This document shows, piece by piece, positions 6,628 through 10,966 of a stretch of 10,966 nt of DNA. The notes under the pieces were generated by a model, which was not told the DNA's origin, did not search any database, and saw only the letters and a list, made by a program, of their open reading frames with translations. Position 1 is the first letter of the stretch, and each line of letters opens with the position of its first letter. Source of the stretch: Bacteroidota bacterium. Its GTDB lineage: Bacteria; Bacteroidota; Bacteroidia; Flavobacteriales; Flavobacteriaceae. Where the stretch lies: positions 1 to 10,966 of the forward strand of contig JAJYSO010000025.1 of the NCBI GenBank assembly GCA_021793535.1, written 5' to 3'. The translations under genes were made by a program, and so were the position numbers.

Positions 6628-7821
6628 ATGCCATCGATATCTTTAAAAGGTCGTTTACAACCTGCATCCCCCATACGAAAACTAAATCCTTATGCCGACA
6701 AAGCACGTCAAAAAGGAAAGCATATTTACCACCTCAATATCGGACAGCCAGATATAGAGACACCAAAAGTGGCCTTGGATGCCGTTAAAAATAATAATAT
6801 CAAAATATTATCCTATAGCCCCTCACAAGGATTTGATGATTACCGGGAAAGACTTGCTCAATTCTATAGGGAAAATTCAAACCTGCCTGTAGAGACTCAA
6901 GACATTTTGATTACCACCGGAGGATCGGAGGCACTGTCTTTTGTAATGTCCTCCATCTGCGACCAAGATGATGAAATTATTATTCCAGAACCATTCTATG
7001 CCAATTACAACGGGTTTGCCAATATGGTAAGCGCACGCGTCCGACCCGTACAAGCGAGCATAGAGAACAATTTTGCATTGCCACCAATTGCAGCATTCGA
7101 GAAACAAATTTCTGATAAAACCAAAGCCATTTTAATTTGTAATCCCGGAAATCCCACGGGGTACCTTTACACCAAAGAAGAAATCGAACAATTGGCCGAT
7201 CTTGTCAAAAAACATGACCTCTTCCTCATTGCAGACGAAGTATACCGAGAATTTGCGTACGACGGGGCTGTACACCATTCCATTTTAAACCAAAAGGGAA
7301 TTGAAGAAAATGCAATCATGGTCGACTCTGTTTCCAAACGTTTTAGCATGTGCGGAGCCAGAATCGGCTGTATTGTTACTAAAAATACAGAAATTCTATC
7401 TACAGCTCTAAAATTTGCACAAGCAAGGCTTAGTCCGCCTACCTTCGCACAACTTGCAAGCAAGGCGGCTCTCGAAGTATCTCAGTCCTATTTTGACGAT
7501 GTCAAAAAGGAATATGTAGAAAGACGGGATACCCTGGTCAACGGGCTGAAAGAAATTCCCGGCGTTAAAGTAGGAGAGCCCAGCGGAGCCTTTTATTGCA
7601 TAGCTGAGTTACCCATACAAGATTCCGAAGACTTCGCACAATGGCTCTTGGAAAGTTTCGATGTCAACAACGAGACGCTTATGGTGGCCCCAGCAGGAGG
7701 GTTTTACTCCTCTCCTAACGTGGGAAAAAACCAAGTGCGACTAGCCTATGTATTGAACAAAGAAAGCCTTATAAAAGCGGTCCATATCCTTAAGGAAGCC
7801 CTAAAAGTATATCCGCAATAA
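6628..7821 (+). CDS. PLP-dependent aminotransferase, class I/II (AspC-like)
   Basis: This is a 397-residue cytoplasmic fold-type I aminotransferase that moves an amino group between an amino acid and a 2-oxo acid. Visible motifs are NIGQPD near residue 37, GGSEA after residue 90, the NPGNPTG cofactor loop (172-178), ADEVY with Asp203 and Tyr206, Lys237 in SVSKRFS forming the PLP Schiff base, and Arg371 in QVRLAYV, the usual alpha-carboxylate ligand. It is full length with an ATG start. It resembles the aspartate/tyrosine/aromatic branch, but the amino-acid substrate cannot be settled from sequence. Its stop lies 1 nt before murB, so the two are co-transcribed. No clear promoter box was seen in the 77 nt upstream. 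Confidence 0.93.
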   Translation: MPSISLKGRLQPASPIRKLNPYADKARQKGKHIYHLNIGQPDIETPKVALDAVKNNNIKILSYSPSQGFDDYRERLAQFYRENSNLPVETQDILITTGGSEALSFVMSSICDQDDEIIIPEPFYANYNGFANMVSARVRPVQASIENNFALPPIAAFEKQISDKTKAILICNPGNPTGYLYTKEEIEQLADLVKKHDLFLIADEVYREFAYDGAVHHSILNQKGIEENAIMVDSVSKRFSMCGARIGCIVTKNTEILSTALKFAQARLSPPTFAQLASKAALEVSQSYFDDVKKEYVERRDTLVNGLKEIPGVKVGEPSGAFYCIAELPIQDSEDFAQWLLESFDVNNETLMVAPAGGFYSSPNVGKNQVRLAYVLNKESLIKAVHILKEALKVYPQ

Positions 7822-7822
7822 T

Positions 7823-8836
7823 ATGGAGCTCATCCCCGGTTTTTCATTAAAAGAGTACAACACCTTTGGCTTTGATGTAAAAGCCAAACAGTTTTTCTCA
7901 GTAAAAAATGAAGAAGAACTGACCAAAATTTTGAAAAAATGCTATTCCGATGAATTGTTCATTTTAGGGGGAGGCAGCAACATCCTATTAACAGGAGATT
8001 TGGATCGAACGGTCCTCCATATCGACAATAAAGGTGTAAGCCTAAAGAATGAAAGTAAAAATAGCGTCATTATTGCAGCCAAAGCAGGAGAAAATTGGCA
8101 TCAATTTGTCCGGTATTGCATCGCCCAGGATTATGGAGGGTTGGAAAACTTATCTCTCATTCCCGGAAATGTAGGTACCGCCCCTATTCAAAATATTGGG
8201 GCCTATGGCGTAGAATTACAAGATCATTTTATAGAATGCAAGGCCATTCATCGGCAAACTTTGGAACAGCGCACTTTTCGTAAAGAGGAATGTCATTTTG
8301 GTTACCGGAATTCAATCTTCAAAAACACCCTAAAGGACCAATACATCATCACAGAAGTGTGTTTTAAACTCTCCAAAGGTGCCCACCAAATCCACAATAC
8401 CTACGGCAGCATCAAAGAAGAACTCAGCAAAAGAGGAATTAAATATCCTACGATCAGAGATATTTCAGATGCGGTGATCGCCATCCGGCAACACAAACTT
8501 CCTGATCCAAAAGTATTGGGCAACAGCGGTAGTTTCTTCAAAAATCCCGTCATTACCCAAACCGAGTTTGAAACCTTACTTTCAAAACATCCTCAAGTGA
8601 GGTATTATCAAGTGGGCAACCAATACAAAATTGCTGCCGGTTGGTTAATCGATCAAATCGGGTTAAAGGGTTTTCGAGCAGGGGATGCAGGGATTCATAA
8701 AAATCAAGCATTGGTTTTAGTCAACTATGGTCAGGCGACTGGATCGGAGATTTTACAGCTTGCCAAAGAGATTCAACGCAAAGTTTTAGATACTTTCGGC
8801 TTGAATCTCGAAATGGAAGTAAACATCATACAATGA
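7823..8836 (+). CDS. murB: UDP-N-acetylenolpyruvoylglucosamine reductase MurB
   Basis: MurB is a cytoplasmic FAD enzyme that uses NADPH to reduce UDP-GlcNAc-enolpyruvate to UDP-MurNAc, the second committed step of peptidoglycan precursor synthesis. The protein has 337 residues, the length of the E. coli-type (type I) enzyme. The FAD-binding part contains NTFGFDVKA near the start, LGGGSNIL at 48-55 and the stretch from Gly106 to Glu131 with LIPGNVGTAPIQNIGAYG. Catalytic residues are Arg162 in YRNS, Ser237 in NSGSFFKNP (the proton donor serine) and Glu332 near the C-terminus. It follows the aminotransferase after a 1-nt gap. Together with the PBP across the window it supplies cell-wall synthesis, though the two lie in separate transcription units. 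Confidence 0.97.
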   Translation: MELIPGFSLKEYNTFGFDVKAKQFFSVKNEEELTKILKKCYSDELFILGGGSNILLTGDLDRTVLHIDNKGVSLKNESKNSVIIAAKAGENWHQFVRYCIAQDYGGLENLSLIPGNVGTAPIQNIGAYGVELQDHFIECKAIHRQTLEQRTFRKEECHFGYRNSIFKNTLKDQYIITEVCFKLSKGAHQIHNTYGSIKEELSKRGIKYPTIRDISDAVIAIRQHKLPDPKVLGNSGSFFKNPVITQTEFETLLSKHPQVRYYQVGNQYKIAAGWLIDQIGLKGFRAGDAGIHKNQALVLVNYGQATGSEILQLAKEIQRKVLDTFGLNLEMEVNIIQ

Positions 8837-8911
8837 ATAAAGGAAGCATAAAAGGCTCCATAAAGCTTCGTTAAAATTAAGGACATTCAGGTAATTAAAT
8901 ACGTTTCTGCT

Positions 8912-8941
8912 TTGATGGCCTCAGAATTCCTCTTAAATTTG
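8912..8941 (+). promoter_or_regulatory. Bacteroidota-type promoter for the small cysteine-rich membrane protein
   Basis: TTG (8912-8914, part of TTTG from 8911) is followed after exactly 19 bp by TAAATTTG (8934-8941), an exact match to the TTG-N17-23-TAnnTTTG promoter described for Bacteroidota. Transcription would start near 8945-8948, giving a leader of about 15-18 nt to the ATG at 8963. That leader contains AAAAAGGA, a Shine-Dalgarno-like stretch that is rare in this phylum. The rest of the 126-nt gap after murB holds only a weak GAAGC (8843-8847) / GCTTC (8865-8869) hairpin. Confidence 0.75.
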
Positions 8942-8962
8942 TAGTCTAGAAAAAGGATCGTT

Positions 8963-9178
8963 ATGAAATTATTTTTGCTTACAGCGATAATTGTTGCTCT
9001 TTGTATGGCGGGGATAGCTATTAAAATATGGGCTAAAAAAGGTGGACAATTTTCCGGTACCTGCGCCAGTCAAAACCCTCATCTTAACAAAAGCGGAGAG
9101 CCGTGTAGCTATTGCGGGAACTCTCCTTCTAATTGCAGCAACGTAGACCGGGTTATGGATTCAAACAAAGCTTCTTAA
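8963..9178 (+). CDS. Small membrane-anchored protein with four cysteines after the helix (possibly NqrM-like)
   Basis: This 71-residue protein has one N-terminal hydrophobic helix (about 3-20) followed by IKIWAKK and a short polar domain with Cys34, Cys48, Cys51 and Cys58. The core reads GTCASQNP, then GEPCSYCGNSP, including a CxxC pair. Cys14 lies in the helix and is not followed by a typical lipobox arrangement, so a lipoprotein is unlikely. From memory, similar small proteins are common in Flavobacteriia under names such as 'membrane or secreted protein'. Helix plus four cysteines is also the layout of NqrM, the iron-delivery factor for the Na+-pumping NADH:quinone reductase, but I see no nqr genes here and cannot show homology. 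It has its own strong promoter and stands alone between murB and a structured gap. It is very likely a real gene of uncertain function. Confidence 0.75.
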   Translation: MKLFLLTAIIVALCMAGIAIKIWAKKGGQFSGTCASQNPHLNKSGEPCSYCGNSPSNCSNVDRVMDSNKAS

Positions 9179-9269
9179 CACAGACTTCTCACGAGTGTTT
9201 CTAAGACCGAATCGAAACACCAATAGGGTAATGCCCCATTTTCCCAGACAAGACTAATATACGTCTGTG
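9179..9269 (+). other. Gene-free stretch with nested inverted repeats; possible structured RNA or 3' UTR
   Basis: No convincing ORF is seen here. CACAGAC (9179-9185), starting right after the stop of the small protein, pairs perfectly with GTCTGTG (9263-9269). Inside lie GTGTTTC (9195-9201) / GAAACAC (9214-9220), a 7-bp stem with a 12-nt loop, and a shorter GGG (9226-9228) / CCC (9234-9236) pair. Drawn as RNA this gives a closed multibranch fold. A rival CAGAC (9245-9249) / GTCTG (9263-9267) pairing uses the same 3' arm. It could be a 3' UTR structure or a small RNA; I do not recognise a known family. Confidence 0.3.
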
Positions 9270-9298
9270 CACGTTTGATGGCGTACGCAAGAAGGCAG

Positions 9299-9367
9299 CC
9301 TCTGGTCAACTCCTGGATAACTGTTACCTGTAAGAGCAGCACATATACTTCCCAGAGGGATTTTTTT
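9299..9367 (+). terminator. Likely terminator for the plus-strand small protein gene
   Basis: CCTCTGG (9299-9305) pairs perfectly with CCAGAGG (9352-9358), enclosing 46 nt that can form an inner hairpin at 9315-9328. The stem is followed by GA and then seven T residues (9361-9367). A small TCCC-AGA-GGGA hairpin directly before the T-run is an alternative. The location, between convergent genes, fits intrinsic termination. The last two T residues belong to the hutH stop codon region. Confidence 0.45.
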
Positions 9368-10865
9368 ACGATACAGGTAAAGAGAAATGTTCTATAAATT
9401 GAACGGCTTTCTCGATTTCTTTAGCCATAATGACATCTTTTTCAATGATCGGTACGCTCGCCCTGAATTTTTCCACAACTTTCACAATGACCTTTGAAGA
9501 TTGAGCCGGCTCTCGATAATGCAAAGCTTGAGATCCGTTAAAAAGCTCAATGGCTAAAATACGCTGGAGATTGTCTACCACTCGAATTAATTTAGTTGCT
9601 GCGTTGGCACCCATGCTGACGTGATCCTCTTGTCCATTAGAAGAGGTGATGGAATCTACACTAGATGGACTGCAAAGCTGCTTATTTTGACTCACAATAC
9701 TGGCTGCCGTATACTGCGGGATCATAAAACCATTGTTCAATCCCGGGTCCGATACCAAAAAAGCCGGAAGCCCGCGTTGTCCAGAGACAAGTTTATAAAT
9801 TCGACGTTCCGAAATATTCCCAAGTTCTGCCATGGCGATGGCTAAAAAGTCCATTGCTAGGGCCAAAGGTTGCCCGTGAAAATTACCTCCAGAGATGATC
9901 TTATCTTCTTCGGGAAAAATATTGGGGTTATCGGTCACACTGTTAATCTCCGTTTTGACTGTTTGTTTAACAAAAGCTAGCGTATCTTTTGACGCTCCGT
10001 GAACCTGTGGCATACAGCGGAAAGAATAGGGGTCCTGTACATTGGATTTAGCCGTATTGGCCAAGGGGCTATCCTGGAGATAACCCAAAATACGTCGAGC
10101 AGTCAAGATCTGCCCTTGGTGAGGTCTAACCTGATGAACCAAAGCATCGAAAGGAGCTAACCCACAATCAAAAGCATCTGCAGAAATTGCCCCAATTAAA
10201 TCCGCTAAATCAGAGAGCTTTTCAGCTTTTATCAATGCATAAACAGCATGGGCACTCATAAATTGAGTCCCATTCAACAAGGCTAGTCCCTCTTTACTCC
10301 TCAACGTCAAGGCCTTCCATTTTAAGGTATCTAAAACCTCTTTGGCCGGTAAAACCTTGTTTTCATAATACACCTCCCCCAGCCCCAAAATAGGCAAACT
10401 CAGATGAGCCAATGGAGCTAAATCTCCTGAGGCTCCTAGTGACCCCTGTTCATAGACAACCGGAAGCACATCTGCATTGAAAAAATCAATTAATCGCTGT
10501 GTGACCTCTACCGTTATACCCGAATGACCGTAACTCAAAGACTGTATTTTAAGCAAAAGCATGAGCTTGACAATAGAGGGATGAACTTTATCACCTGTAC
10601 CACATGCATGAGACTTCACCAAGTTTTCCTGAAGTTGAGACAGCTTCTCTCTAGAAATTTTTACATTATGCAAAGAGCCAAAGCCGGTATTTATTCCATA
10701 AAAAGGCGTCTGCGAATGTTCTATTTTACGATCTAAATACGTTCTGGCCTTTTCAATATTAGCTTTGGCTTGATCGCTTAGAACTAACTTTTTTTTAAAT
10801 TGGATAATTTCTTTTATATCTTCTATTTCCAGTGTACGATCACTGATGATATGTTGGTTTTCCAT
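9366..10865 (-). CDS. hutH: Histidine ammonia-lyase
   Basis: This enzyme removes ammonia from L-histidine to give urocanate, the first step of histidine breakdown. At 499 residues it has the normal length for the family. Ala145-Ser146-Gly147 in GSLGASGDLAPLAH is the triad that cyclises into the MIO prosthetic group. Tyr56 in FYGINTGFG is the catalytic tyrosine loop. Ser85-His86 in VKSHACG is the pair found in histidine-specific lyases, whereas tyrosine and phenylalanine lyases differ there. Further family signatures are QDPYSFRCMPQVHGA and NGQEDHVSMGANAA. The ATG start is clear. An upstream reading frame ends 9 nt before it, so it is likely the second or later gene of an operon entering from the right. 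No other hut gene is visible. Confidence 0.95.
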   Translation of the reverse strand: MENQHIISDRTLEIEDIKEIIQFKKKLVLSDQAKANIEKARTYLDRKIEHSQTPFYGINTGFGSLHNVKISREKLSQLQENLVKSHACGTGDKVHPSIVKLMLLLKIQSLSYGHSGITVEVTQRLIDFFNADVLPVVYEQGSLGASGDLAPLAHLSLPILGLGEVYYENKVLPAKEVLDTLKWKALTLRSKEGLALLNGTQFMSAHAVYALIKAEKLSDLADLIGAISADAFDCGLAPFDALVHQVRPHQGQILTARRILGYLQDSPLANTAKSNVQDPYSFRCMPQVHGASKDTLAFVKQTVKTEINSVTDNPNIFPEEDKIISGGNFHGQPLALAMDFLAIAMAELGNISERRIYKLVSGQRGLPAFLVSDPGLNNGFMIPQYTAASIVSQNKQLCSPSSVDSITSSNGQEDHVSMGANAATKLIRVVDNLQRILAIELFNGSQALHYREPAQSSKVIVKVVEKFRASVPIIEKDVIMAKEIEKAVQFIEHFSLPVS

Positions 10866-10874
10866 GATATTAAT

Positions 10875-10966
10875 CTATAAATTACGTTCTTCCATTTTTT
10901 TATAAGCGCCACCAAAATTATGGATTATATCCCTTGCAATCAATGCTTGTTGTGAAGAGTTTTGAA
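10875..10966 (-). CDS. C-terminal fragment of an unidentified gene upstream of hutH
   Basis: On the minus strand a frame stays open from the window edge for 29 codons and ends with TAG at 10877-10875, 9 nt before the hutH start. The visible tail ends in NFGGAYKKMEERNL. The other two frames on this strand have stops. The spacing is typical of an operon. I cannot name the family, and 29 open codons could occur by chance. Confidence 0.45.
   Translation of the reverse strand, partial: QNSSQQALIARDIIHNFGGAYKKMEERNL

Noticed and set aside
8911..9282. 9-bp direct repeat TTTGATGGC at 8911-8919 and 9274-9282
   Set aside because: The first copy contains the -33 element, but the second has no TAnnTTTG box downstream. 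Two 9-bp matches this close are weak evidence for a duplicated promoter.
9280..9358. Part of the gap looks faintly like a small SRP RNA (GTTACCTG followed by GAGCAGCAC)
   Set aside because: The conserved GGAAGG core loop is absent and the segments do not pair as in SRP RNA.
9170..9370. Inverted repeats after a small gene suggested an integron attC site
   Set aside because: The required core GTTRRRY and its inverse RYYYAAC are not present in the right places, and there is no integrase or cassette array.
9366..10865. The ammonia-lyase could be the tyrosine/phenylalanine lyase of a flexirubin or aryl-polyene pigment cluster, common in Bacteroidota
   Set aside because: It has the Ser85-His86 pair and other signatures of histidine lyases, and no polyketide or pigment genes are visible. 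It is treated as HutH.

Overview
The window looks like a core-genome segment of a Bacteroidota bacterium, probably Flavobacteriales or a near relative. The evidence is moderate GC, few Shine-Dalgarno sequences, and the phylum-specific promoter form. One exact TTG-N19-TAnnTTTG promoter lies at 8912-8941, and two perfect TAnnTTTG -7 boxes lie in front of minus-strand genes (4940-4933 and 2435-2428). The protein families also fit: a flavodoxin-reductase-like protein, a long class A PBP with a lysine-rich tail, and an MsbA-type exporter next to truA. The species cannot be named from the sequence.

Positions 1-4897 are on the minus strand and read right to left: a class A penicillin-binding protein (glycosyltransferase plus transpeptidase), then truA, then an ABC exporter that overlaps truA by 14 nt and runs off the left edge. 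A divergent intergenic region (4898-5034) separates this block from plus-strand genes. The first plus-strand group (5035-6550) is a compact three-gene unit: a small NAD(P)H/FAD oxidoreductase, a hemerythrin-type di-iron protein with a full ligand set, and a three-helix membrane protein joined by a 4-nt overlap. The second group (6628-8836) is a PLP aminotransferase and murB, 1 nt apart. A 71-residue membrane-anchored protein with four cysteines after its helix follows (8963-9178) behind its own strong promoter. The region 9179-9365 has no gene but is rich in inverted repeats and ends in a T7 run. From the right edge, hutH (9366-10865, minus) converges on it, preceded by the last 29 codons of an unidentified gene.

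Together the window covers envelope synthesis (PBP, MurB, exporter), tRNA modification (TruA), amino-acid metabolism (aminotransferase, HutH) and a probable oxygen, nitric oxide or iron redox unit (oxidoreductase, hemerythrin, membrane protein). No insertion sequence, prophage, CRISPR array, tRNA or rRNA was seen. The least explained items are the hemerythrin unit, the cysteine-rich small protein and the structured gap after it. Three genes (PBP, truA and the 97-residue membrane protein) appear to start with TTG.
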